Shown piece after piece: positions 15,274 to 24,053 of a DNA stretch of 39,392 nucleotides (position 1 is its first letter; each line of letters starts with the position of its first letter). The notes beneath the pieces are model-generated. The model had not been told where the DNA came from and searched no databases. It saw nothing but the letters and a program-made list of their open reading frames with translations. A program made the translations under genes and the position numbers. Where the stretch lies: contig JAGCTZ010000222.1 in assembly GCA_017963165.1 (NCBI GenBank), forward strand, positions 1 to 39,392. The letters are read 5' to 3'. Source of the DNA: Treponema sp. GTDB taxonomy: Bacteria; Spirochaetota; Spirochaetia; Treponematales; Treponemataceae.

Positions 15274-15369
15274 AGCGCAGCGCGGCAATCCATAAAACCC
15301 CTTCATTGCGAGCGCAGCGCGGCAATCCATAAAACCCCTTCATTGCGAGCGTAGCGCGGCAATCCACAA
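15273..15369. repeat. 37-bp tandem hairpin repeat array (right), one partial and two full units
   Basis: Same unit as the left array. The first unit is truncated, beginning inside the repeat at GAGCG directly at the XRE stop codon. Full units begin at about 15302 and 15339. Right units mostly end CCATAAAACCCC, but the last ends CCACAAAA as in the left array. Confidence 0.88.
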
Positions 15370-15422
15370 AATAATATCTTTTTTTGAATTTTCATGGTAT
15401 AATAAAAGTACATGGAGTAAAA

Positions 15423-18400
15423 ATGCACATTTCTTACAACGAATTTCACATTTCAAAAAAAGTCCGTGACCTTTGCAGCTTTGAAAAAGGTCTTTTTGCT
15501 TCGAGCGGAAATGTTGTTTTTGCAAACATGAAAAATGTGCGCGACTTTCAGCTCCTCTTTAATAATTATATCCAGGAAACAACTAAAGACGAAAATAAAA
15601 AGGTAAGTGCCGGTCAGCTTAATGCTATGGGACTTATTGATGAAATCCTTCATTACGTGTGCATGCTCTACAGAAGGGACAAAGTTACTTCCTTTATGAA
15701 AGACCTTCTGGACGAATTGAACAAGGAATTTACAAGCGATGCAGTTGATGAGCTTTTACTCGATTTTATAAAAGAGTTTCCGCCTGTTGAAGTTTATAAC
15801 GAAAAAACAACTGCAAAAGAATATTTAAACCGCACGGCAATTGATGCAGGAACAAAAACTGAACGAACAAACCGCGAGCAGACCTTAGAAGAACTGATTT
15901 TACTTCATCTTGCAAACGAAAACCCGGCTTTTAAACCGTTCACTCTTTTATTCAGCGACGAAAAGCTTTTAAAAAATAAACTCTACACCAAGACCTGGGC
16001 AAGCATCCAAAAATATGCAAATAAACTTCCGGGCTTTGGTCCTTACTCAAACACACTCATTGCTCTTCTTCGTGAGCCTATGATGTTTTCTCCGGACAGC
16101 TTAAAAGGTCAACTTGAATACATCCAGAAATATTGGGCTGAATTTTTGGGCGAATGGCTCAAGCGTATTTTAGCCGGAATGGATGCAATCAGCGAAGAAG
16201 AAAAAGCCGCATGGCAGGGATTTGGCGGTGGCCTTCCTGATATGCAGCCTTACTCTTACGAAAATTTAATGAACGAATATGAGCGATTCAGTGCAGACAG
16301 CGAATGGATGCCAAACGTTATTCTTATGGCAAAAACCGTTTTAGTCTGGCTTGATCAGCTTACAAAACAATACGGATACCCAATCACAAGACTTGATCAG
16401 ATTCCGGATGCAGAACTTGATAAACTCCGCGACGAAGGTTTTACAGGACTCTGGCTCATAGGTCTTTGGGAACGCTCTAAGGCAAGTAAAAGAATCAAAC
16501 AAATTTGCGGAAACCCTGAAGCAGCGGCTAGTGCATACAGTCTTTATGATTACAACATCGCACAGAACATTGGTGGCTGGGATGCCCTTGGTGTTTTAAG
16601 ACAACGCTGCTGGCAAAGAGGAATCCGTCTTGCGTCCGACATGGTACCAAACCACACGGGTATGGACGGAGACTGGGTAATGAACCGCCCGGATCTTTTT
16701 ATTCAGAGAAGGGACTGTCCTTTCCCTCACTACACATTCAACGGCGAAAATCTTTCTCAGGATTCAAGAACCTCTATTTATCTTGAAGACCATTATTACG
16801 CTAAGAACGATTGTGCCGTCGTATTTAAGCGCGTTGATAACCAGACCGGTGATGTACGATATATTTACCACGGTAACGACGGTACAGGGCTGCCGTGGAA
16901 CGACACTGCTCAAATTGACTTTTTGAATCCGGCAGCCCGAGAAGCTGTTATGCAGGAAATTCTCCACGTTGCGCAAAACTTTCCTATTATCCGTTTTGAT
17001 GCCGCGATGGTTCTTGCAAAAAAATCTATCCGCCGCTTGTGGTACCCGGAGCCTGGACATGGTGGAGACATTGCAACAAGAAGTGAAACAGGTCTTAGCA
17101 CACAGCAATTCAACGATGCAATTCCAAATGAATTCTGGCGCGAGGTTGTAGACAGAGTTGCAAAGGAATGCCCGGACACCCTTCTTTTGGCAGAAGCTTT
17201 CTGGATGATGGAAGGATACTTTGTCCGCACCCTTGGAATGCACCGTGTTTATAACTCAGCATTTATGAACATGCTCAAAAAAGAGCAGAACCAGAAATAC
17301 AGGGAAACAGTAAAAAATACAATCACCTTTGATCCTCAGGTTTTAAAGCGCTATGTAAACTTTATGAATAACCCTGATGAAGAAACAGCCATTGCTCAGT
17401 TTGGAGACGGAGATAAATACTTTGGCTGCTGTACTCTCATGATTACAATGCCTGGTCTTCCGATGTTCGGTCACGGACAGATTGAAGGCTTTACAGAAAA
17501 ATACGGAATGGAATATACAAAGGCTTACAAGGATGAACAGCCGAATCAGTATCTTGTAGACCGTCACTGGCGCGATATTTTCCCTCTTATGAAAAAACGC
17601 TATGTCTTTTCCGGAGTTGATAACTTCCTCTTCTACGATTTATGGGAAGACGGCCATGTAAACGAAAACGTATTTGCATATTCAAACGGATGCGGAAATG
17701 AACGCGCTGTAGTTTTCTATAATAATAAATATGAACAGGCTCATGGTTGGATTAAAACTTCAGATCCATACGCATATAAAAACGGAACCGGTATAGAAAT
17801 GAAGACCCGTACTATCGGAGAAGGCTTGAACCTCACAAACGAGGACGACCGTTACTGCATCTTCTTTGAGCACCGTACAAAGCTCTGGTTCATCAGAAAA
17901 TCAAAGGAAATAATCGAGCAGGGAATTTTTGTAATGCTCAACGGTTTTGAGTACCAGGTTTTCATGAACATTTATGAAGTAAAAGACACCCCGGATCACC
18001 GCTATAAAATACTCTGCGAAAGCTTAAACGGTGCCGGCTGCGAAGATATAGAAACTGCATGGCAGGAAATTCTTTATGCTGATTTATATTCTTCCATGGA
18101 TAAATACATAAACACCGTTCTTCCAAAGGTGTGCGTACTAAAGGACACAAAAAAGCTTGAAGCAATTCTACAGGATTCTAAAAAAGAAATCCTTGATTTT
18201 GAAAAGCAGAGCCTTAAGGTTTTAAAAACACTCGAAGCAGAAAATAAAACTACAAAGAAAAAGACTTCTAAAAAACAGACTGAACTTAAACCTTCTAAGG
18301 ATTTTGTAAAGGACGTTTATTCAAGATTGAGCACTGTTATAAAAATCAACAGCATGCCACCTTGTAAAAAACCGGCAGACTTACAAAAAGCGTTACTCAA

Positions 18401-19037
18401 ATGCACTCAAAGCAAAGCTTTTGTAAACTTAATGCAAACCGGTAACGAGCGGCTTAAAGCTTTGCTTGTTGCGTGGGCACTTTGCGGAACCCTTTGCGAA
18501 CAAAGGATAAGCGTTGAATGTAACTTTGCACGTAAGTTTACTTCGTATATTAAAAACTTAAGTCTCGAAGCAAAAACAAATGCTCTCTGGATTTTCCAGA
18601 ACGACTGGGAAACAAGAAATGAATTAACAAAGATTTTTGTTCTTTCGAACACAGCCGTAAAAGAAAAAACAGACAAGCTCAAAAAGGCAGCCTTTGCACA
18701 AACCCTTGTTAAAGGAAAATACTCAGGTCTTTTAAGCGGTACAAATAATTTTGATAACATCTGGTGGTTTAATAAAGAAATAAGCGACTACAGCTTAAAC
18801 CTCTTTACAGCTTTAAAGCTTCTTGCAGCAAAGAAGAGCGCCGAAGAAAATATTTTTGCAATGTATAAAGACCTTTCAAAAGCAAAGACAAAGGCCGCAT
18901 ACAAGTGCGAATTGCTTTTAAAGCAGTTTGAAGTAAAAAGCGAAAAGAAAACGGGCGCCAAGAAGGCCGGCTCAAAAAAGACAGCAGGCGAAAAGAAAAT
19001 CGGCAGTAAAAAGCCGGCCGTTAAAAAATCTATTTAA
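15423..19037 (+). CDS. Very large alpha-amylase-family (GH13-type) protein with lysine-rich C-terminal tail
   Basis: Acts on alpha-glucans; exact activity unknown. The product is 1204 residues from the ATG at 15423, chosen because GGAG lies 5 bases upstream and the extension from 15384 has none. GH13 regions are clear: DMVPNHTG (D406), IIRFDAAMV (nucleophile D526), LLLAEAFW (acid/base E591) and MNNPDEE (D652). Region IV has Pro where the usual motif has His (NHD). About 330 residues of helical N-terminal sequence and about 500 C-terminal residues are of unknown fold. The last 35 residues are Lys/Ala/Gly/Ser repeats (KKAGSKKTAGEKK), with another Lys-rich patch near 950. No signal peptide, so probably cytosolic with MalQ. 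Confidence 0.85.
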   Translation: MHISYNEFHISKKVRDLCSFEKGLFASSGNVVFANMKNVRDFQLLFNNYIQETTKDENKKVSAGQLNAMGLIDEILHYVCMLYRRDKVTSFMKDLLDELNKEFTSDAVDELLLDFIKEFPPVEVYNEKTTAKEYLNRTAIDAGTKTERTNREQTLEELILLHLANENPAFKPFTLLFSDEKLLKNKLYTKTWASIQKYANKLPGFGPYSNTLIALLREPMMFSPDSLKGQLEYIQKYWAEFLGEWLKRILAGMDAISEEEKAAWQGFGGGLPDMQPYSYENLMNEYERFSADSEWMPNVILMAKTVLVWLDQLTKQYGYPITRLDQIPDAELDKLRDEGFTGLWLIGLWERSKASKRIKQICGNPEAAASAYSLYDYNIAQNIGGWDALGVLRQRCWQRGIRLASDMVPNHTGMDGDWVMNRPDLFIQRRDCPFPHYTFNGENLSQDSRTSIYLEDHYYAKNDCAVVFKRVDNQTGDVRYIYHGNDGTGLPWNDTAQIDFLNPAAREAVMQEILHVAQNFPIIRFDAAMVLAKKSIRRLWYPEPGHGGDIATRSETGLSTQQFNDAIPNEFWREVVDRVAKECPDTLLLAEAFWMMEGYFVRTLGMHRVYNSAFMNMLKKEQNQKYRETVKNTITFDPQVLKRYVNFMNNPDEETAIAQFGDGDKYFGCCTLMITMPGLPMFGHGQIEGFTEKYGMEYTKAYKDEQPNQYLVDRHWRDIFPLMKKRYVFSGVDNFLFYDLWEDGHVNENVFAYSNGCGNERAVVFYNNKYEQAHGWIKTSDPYAYKNGTGIEMKTRTIGEGLNLTNEDDRYCIFFEHRTKLWFIRKSKEIIEQGIFVMLNGFEYQVFMNIYEVKDTPDHRYKILCESLNGAGCEDIETAWQEILYADLYSSMDKYINTVLPKVCVLKDTKKLEAILQDSKKEILDFEKQSLKVLKTLEAENKTTKKKTSKKQTELKPSKDFVKDVYSRLSTVIKINSMPPCKKPADLQKALLKCTQSKAFVNLMQTGNERLKALLVAWALCGTLCEQRISVECNFARKFTSYIKNLSLEAKTNALWIFQNDWETRNELTKIFVLSNTAVKEKTDKLKKAAFAQTLVKGKYSGLLSGTNNFDNIWWFNKEISDYSLNLFTALKLLAAKKSAEENIFAMYKDLSKAKTKAAYKCELLLKQFEVKSEKKTGAKKAGSKKTAGEKKIGSKKPAVKKSI

Positions 19038-20337
19038 TCTTCTGGATTATTTTCTTTAATTCCTCAGCACCAGAAATAACAGGCTCTGTCATTTTAAATG
19101 GTTTAATAGCCTCGCGGATATTCTCCGGCATATCGGGAGTGCGGCCTGTTACGTGGCGGCAGTAATCTGCAGAAAGAGACGGATGATTATATGCCATTAA
19201 GACAATTGAACCTTCGTCTGCATAAACAGAATCTGCTTTTTCCCTGATGGCTGCATAAGCGCGGGCAGTTTCAGGATCTGCAAAAACCTTGTATTTTGTG
19301 TAAAGCTCTTTTGCAGCAAGCTCACGCTGTTTATCGTTTACGTTTACAGGATAAACAAAGTTACGCATCATAAGCTGGTTCTGATTAAAGAAAGACTTAA
19401 GGCGTTCGAGATTTGCAGGATTAATTGGAGTTGCAAAATCATCCTGTTTATTCTGAGTGTATTCATCAAGCATTACAGGAGAACCGTTGATATCTGCACA
19501 CAAGGAGCTTGTAGACGGAACAAAAAATCCGCTTACAGGAAGTGCAAATCTCCAGCTGTAAAGACCTGCCATGAGTGTTGCATAGTTTCCCGAATCGAGT
19601 GCGTAATAAATATCTGAGTCTACCTTGTTTTTAATCTGAGCAAATGAATAAGGGAAGAAGAAAATCTGTCCTAAAAGGCGACACACGTTTGTTGTATTTG
19701 AAACTGTGATTGCGTGTTTTTTTACAAAGTCATCTTCTTTAAAGATTGCAGAAATCTGTTCTTTAATGTAATCTTCGCTTCCCTGCATTTCTACAGGATA
19801 GATGTTTCCGCCGTTCCAGAATAAATCACTTTCGCTAAGCCCTGTTACCCTTCCCTTCTGGTAAACTAAAACTGCCTTAATGTGTTTTTTATTTTTAAGA
19901 ACACGTGCCAAAAGAGAACCAAGCTCACCGTCTGTATAATCAAGAATGAGAGCCTGCCCGCCCTGGAGCTGAAGTGTTTTTTCAAGATAAGAACAAAGGT
20001 ACGAAACTCCAAAGTCTCTGTGGCAGCCTGTGTAGCCTGTGTATAAATCCATCATGAATAATTTTTCATCAAGCTGTTTTACTTCCGGCTTAAAAGGGAA
20101 AGCCTGAGTTGCAATGGATTCACAGATGATTGGAGAAAATTCATCGTTTATTAAAGCAGAGGTGATTGTACCTGCGATTGAAGTAAAGGTTGTTTTTTCG
20201 TCTATATAATAAATCCAGCGGCGAAGGTCTTCTATTGATGAAGGAACATACACCCCCCCATCCTGTGGCATGCAGCTTTTTACCGCCTGAGAAAATTTTA
20301 CTGATAAATCATTGTTTCTTGTACTTGTAAATTGCAT
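19030..20337 (-). CDS. Threonine synthase-like protein lacking the PLP lysine (probable pseudoenzyme)
   Basis: The length (435) and N-terminus (MQFTSTRN, then MPQDGGVYVPSS) are those of fold-type II threonine synthase. The PLP-lysine motif, normally FKDFG, reads GCHRDFG, so the Schiff-base lysine is Arg107 (codon AGA at 20017-20019). The phosphate-binding TSGDTGS loop is changed to TDGELGS (135-141). The frame is intact and the rest of the family pattern (VPSGNFG-like ALDSGNYATLMAGLY) is partly kept, so this looks like a maintained non-PLP homologue rather than a decayed gene. It should not be annotated as active ThrC. The 3' end overlaps the GH13 gene by 8 bases; argR is 24 bases upstream. 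Confidence 0.8.
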   Translation of the reverse strand: MQFTSTRNNDLSVKFSQAVKSCMPQDGGVYVPSSIEDLRRWIYYIDEKTTFTSIAGTITSALINDEFSPIICESIATQAFPFKPEVKQLDEKLFMMDLYTGYTGCHRDFGVSYLCSYLEKTLQLQGGQALILDYTDGELGSLLARVLKNKKHIKAVLVYQKGRVTGLSESDLFWNGGNIYPVEMQGSEDYIKEQISAIFKEDDFVKKHAITVSNTTNVCRLLGQIFFFPYSFAQIKNKVDSDIYYALDSGNYATLMAGLYSWRFALPVSGFFVPSTSSLCADINGSPVMLDEYTQNKQDDFATPINPANLERLKSFFNQNQLMMRNFVYPVNVNDKQRELAAKELYTKYKVFADPETARAYAAIREKADSVYADEGSIVLMAYNHPSLSADYCRHVTGRTPDMPENIREAIKPFKMTEPVISGAEELKKIIQKIK

Positions 20338-20361
20338 TGGTTAATTTTAACGCAAAAACAA

Positions 20362-20832
20362 TTAGTCTTCAATTCCCGGGATATGTTTTTTAAGGGTTTC
20401 CATGAACATGTCGCCTGTAACACCTTCTCTAAGGCATGCAAACATACAGTTGTCGCCGGCTACAGTTCCCAAAACTTCGTCCATATTAAGATTATCGATT
20501 GCATTACACACAGTATTTGCGTGGCCCGGGAAGGTCTTAATAACAACAATGTTTCCGCTAAAATCTATACTGATGTAACCGCGTAAAAAGTCCTGAACAT
20601 AAATTGCCTGTGATTCAGCATTTTCATCATCACCAGGGAAAGCATACATGTAACCGCCGCGTCCATCTGGAACCTTTCCAACCTTGAGTAATTTTAAATC
20701 ACGGCTCAGAGTTGCCTGGGTAACCTCAAATCCTTCTTTTAAAAGTAAATCAAGTAAATCATCCTGACTTTCGATTGTGTTGTTTTTAATAAGATTTTTG
20801 ATGGCCTTAAGGCGTGACTGACGTTCTTTCAT
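20362..20832 (-). CDS. argR: Arginine repressor ArgR/AhrC
   Basis: Hexameric arginine-responsive repressor/activator. The 156-residue product has the N-terminal winged helix (RLKAIKNLI... QATLSRDLKLLKVGKV) with the ArgR signature SRDLK, and the C-terminal oligomerisation/arginine-binding part with FPGHANTVCNAIDNL and GTVAGDNCMF (the GT.AGDDT motif, here with Asn-Cys in place of Asp-Thr). I start at 20832 because GGGGAAAT precedes that ATG; an ATG at 20949 would add 39 hydrophobic residues foreign to ArgR. AT-rich direct repeats lie upstream. It is probably co-transcribed with the threonine synthase-like gene. Confidence 0.93.
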   Translation of the reverse strand: MKERQSRLKAIKNLIKNNTIESQDDLLDLLLKEGFEVTQATLSRDLKLLKVGKVPDGRGGYMYAFPGDDENAESQAIYVQDFLRGYISIDFSGNIVVIKTFPGHANTVCNAIDNLNMDEVLGTVAGDNCMFACLREGVTGDMFMETLKKHIPGIED

Positions 20833-20847
20833 ATTTCCCCTGCAAAT

Positions 20848-20872
20848 TGCATAAATATACAATAAATATACA
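20848..20872 (-). promoter_or_regulatory. Possible ARG-box region upstream of argR
   Basis: ATAAATATACA occurs twice in direct tandem (20851-20861, 20862-20872), and TGCATAAATATACA (20848-20861) is an imperfect palindrome resembling the AT-rich ARG-box core. An 11-base period keeps both on one helix face. Autoregulation is inferred. Confidence 0.4.
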
Positions 20873-20931
20873 ACATTTAAAGAATTAATACAAATGGTAG
20901 AACCTGCCATTAAGGGATGAAAAACAGGCAT

Positions 20932-20968
20932 AAAAAAACCCGTGCTCACTTTGGGTAAACACGGGGTT
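20932..20968 (-). terminator. Rho-independent terminator of the Ig-like lipoprotein operon
   Basis: Minus-strand CCCGTG (20960-20965) pairs with CACGGG (20939-20944), followed by seven T (20932-20938 as A on the plus strand). It lies about 25 bases after the stop codon at 20991. Confidence 0.8.
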
Positions 20969-20990
20969 GATATAAATAGCTATATAAAGA

Positions 20991-23900
20991 CTATTTCTTT
21001 TCTTTTATTACTTTGGTACCCTGGCGGTATTCACAGTGCTTTTCGTAGAAAGACATTCCACCAAACCAGAAAGTTGCGTTTGCATTAATAGAAATACTAT
21101 GGCCCGGATACAAAGGTATTAATCCTTTTGGAATACCAGGGATATAGCTTTGCATACCCCAACACCATACACTTGGACCATTTTCAGCTGCATCACTTGG
21201 CATGTCTCCGCGCAAAGGCTGGAGGTAGGCTGCTTTGTTGATTTCCCATGAAACCCAGTACCATGTAGTTCCGTTACCTGTCATGGCACGAACTTTATCA
21301 AACTTTGATGTATCCCATGAAACAGGATATGAAGAAATACTTACACCACCACTAGGTAAGTCAGATCCACGAACCCAGAGCTGTTTATAATCATTTTCGT
21401 TTCCAACATTACCTGTAGGAACATTTGTAAGAATATAAACACTTCTGTATGCAAATTCATAGGCTGTTACATCTGTAGCACCAGTTTTCTTTGCAGTTGC
21501 ATTAATTCTGTAAATATAACCATAATCTGTATCCGTCGTACCAATGGTAAAAGGATATGTACTCTGTGTTGAATTCTGTGTGAGATTTAAATTTGACTTT
21601 GTAGATTTCGTAGTCTGTGCAGCAGTTGCATTATTTGCAGAAAGTGTTTGTTTTGTAATCTGTTGTCTGTAAACTACACAAGTTACTGTTGCACCTGGAG
21701 TCTGGCAGTCTGCTTTAACACCTGTCTGTAAAGGCTGAGCAACTGTAGTACCATTAGTTTCACGCTTTTTATTTACACGAACAACAGGAGCTTCAAGACC
21801 TGTGTGCGAAACAGTATAAGTATTAGACAATTCATTTGCATGGTTCTGACTATCTTTTACAATTCCTGCATCAACGATTACAGAATAAGAAGCACCCTTA
21901 ACCGGAACGGAATAAGTGTCGCTCAAAGTAATTGCCACTTTATTTCCGCTTACGGCAACGTTACTGTTGTTTACAGAAATGATTACCTTATCTGCATCCG
22001 CATTCTTAAGTGCAAAGATGAGGCTTGTATTATTTGTTTCTATATCGTAATCAAGGACATACTTTTCTGTAAGATCTGAGTTACCGTTTACATCAGAACC
22101 GTTTGTTCCAAGAGTATAGTAATCATCAAGGGTATCTTCCTTAGCAAGCCATTTTGTAAAGGTCTCTTCGGAAATTACACTTGGAGCCTTAAAGCCTGTT
22201 CCGTGTTCCAGTGTAATATTTCCAGAACCTTTTTTAACTGTGCTGGAGAATGTGATCGTAAGAACATCGTTACCATTGAGCTTAGACAATGCCATGCTCT
22301 GGATTACAGGTTTTCCTGTTACAATCTGAATGATACGACTGTCCGAAAGATTCTTTCCGGAAGGAATTGTCTTTACATAGTTGTCTACATTATTACCTTT
22401 AGAATCCTTATAGGTTCCGTTGATAGTTGTAACATTTAAGGCAGAGCTTGAATCTCCTTCTGCTACTGTGTAAGTAAATACAGCCTGCTTTGTTCCAGAG
22501 CCCGATGTATATGTTGCAGTCTTTCCGTTACTCAAAGTAAGAGTTCCCGAAGTAACTGTTACATCCTTTCTGAAGTTCAGATAAATCGGGATTGCCTTAC
22601 CTGTTGTATAAATACCGGTTGGAACTCCCGCTGTTACAGAAGTAAGGATTGCACCTGCATCAATAGAGAAATGTTTTACAGTTGCGTTCTCAGATCTGTT
22701 ACCCGCTGCATCCTGCTGATAAGCTGTTACCGTGTAGTCACCGTTATTCGAAATTGTAACGGAAGAGCCTGTGTAATCTGTCCAAGATTTTCCACCGTCA
22801 ACAGAATACTTTTTGATTACAGCATCCGAGTTTGTGCCCCAGTTTATAGAGAAGGATTTACCGGAATTATCGTAAACCATTTCGCCTTCTGTAATACCAG
22901 TGATTACAGGTGTAGTAGGTGTTAAAGTGTCGATAATAAGTCCACTTAAATCCTTTGTGAATCCAGAGTTTACTAAAGCATTTCCCGCAATGTCTACAAT
23001 TTTGTTTGCAGCATTAGAAGGCTCTGTGTCGACAGATGTTACCTTTAATGTTGTTGTACTTGCATCTGAGCTTCCAATCGCATAGGTAAAGAGTACTGTT
23101 TTAGGACTTGTTACCTTTGGATTTGTAACTACAGCACCATTACTCAAATTAAGCTTAAGGCAAGAAGGGTCTTTAATTGTTACATCCTCTGTAAACTCAA
23201 GAGAAATAAACACATCCTTTCCAGCCCTATAATAGCCCGAAGGAGAAATTGCGGTTATCTTACTAATCTGAGGCGACTGAGTATCGATACAGATTGTTCT
23301 TGTTCCACTTAATTTATTTATTGCATTTGCTCCGGTTGGAACTGCAATATTTTTAACTTCAACATCATCTGCTGTGTATTTATTATTCTTTAAATCAATT
23401 TCATCTACATCAAGAACTGCTATATCTTCTTTCGAAGCCGGAACATAATTGAATTTATGAATAAACTGAGCATCGTTTGAAGGTGTTACACTTTCAATTG
23501 TACGTTTTGTACCGGTTGTAGGAACATTCAATGTAAGAGTTGGTTTTCCACCACCTGAATACTTAACAGCCTTATTAAATTCGAGGGTGATTACAATTGT
23601 ATCTCCTGCCTTATAAGAGCCGTCAGGATTTTCTGCACTTATACGTAAGAATTCAGGATCTGTACTGTTTACAAAGAAGTTTTCGTTTGTCTTTGCAACA
23701 TTTCCCGCATAATCAGCAAATTCTGCATAAATAACGGCAGTTGTTGTATCTGCTGGAGTAATCTGATTTGTTATCCATGTTCCGTCATTCTTCACGGTTA
23801 CAGAAATTGTTGTTGGAGAACCTTCAAGATTGATTGTTACGTTTCCGTGGCGTGATTTATCTGTCCAGTCGTTTGTAGAGTTATCAGACCAGGTTCCCTG

Positions 23901-24053
23901 AATAACAATCTTATCTGTGATGTTTCCGTTTGAATCGCGGTTATATGGAGTAAGCTTATGGTCGTGAGCCTCACCTGTATTAAAATTAATGCTTTCCTTT
24001 TCTGTACCATTACTCTTCTTTACATGAACTTCTGTAATGTGAAGAGAAGGAAC
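20991..24053 (-). pseudogene. 3' part of an Ig-like repeat lipoprotein gene, downstream of an in-frame amber codon
   Basis: This stretch continues, without a frame change, the 24054-25742 gene beyond its TAG. The first 86 codons after the TAG are open (VPSLHITEVHVKKSNG onward). They contain no ATG and no ribosome site; the first alternative start is a GTG at 23795, giving 934 residues. Contents are Ig-like repeats (DGSYKAGDTIVITLEFNKAV and SGYYRAGKDVFISLEFTEDV style), a FSINWGTNSDAVIKKYSVDG module, a CHB_HEX_C-like segment (DCQTPGATVTC) and an aromatic C-terminal domain shared with the upstream paralogue. It ends in IKEKK. Either a nonsense mutation split the gene or some readthrough occurs. 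Confidence 0.75.

Noticed and set aside
13778..15369. 37-bp repeats as a CRISPR array
   Set aside because: Units are directly tandem with no unique spacers and no cas genes nearby.
19030..20337. Plain annotation as active threonine synthase
   Set aside because: The PLP lysine and the phosphate-binding loop are both replaced.
20833..20949. N-terminal extension of ArgR to the ATG at 20949
   Set aside because: The added 39 residues are hydrophobic and foreign to ArgR, while GGGGAAAT precedes the ATG at 20832.
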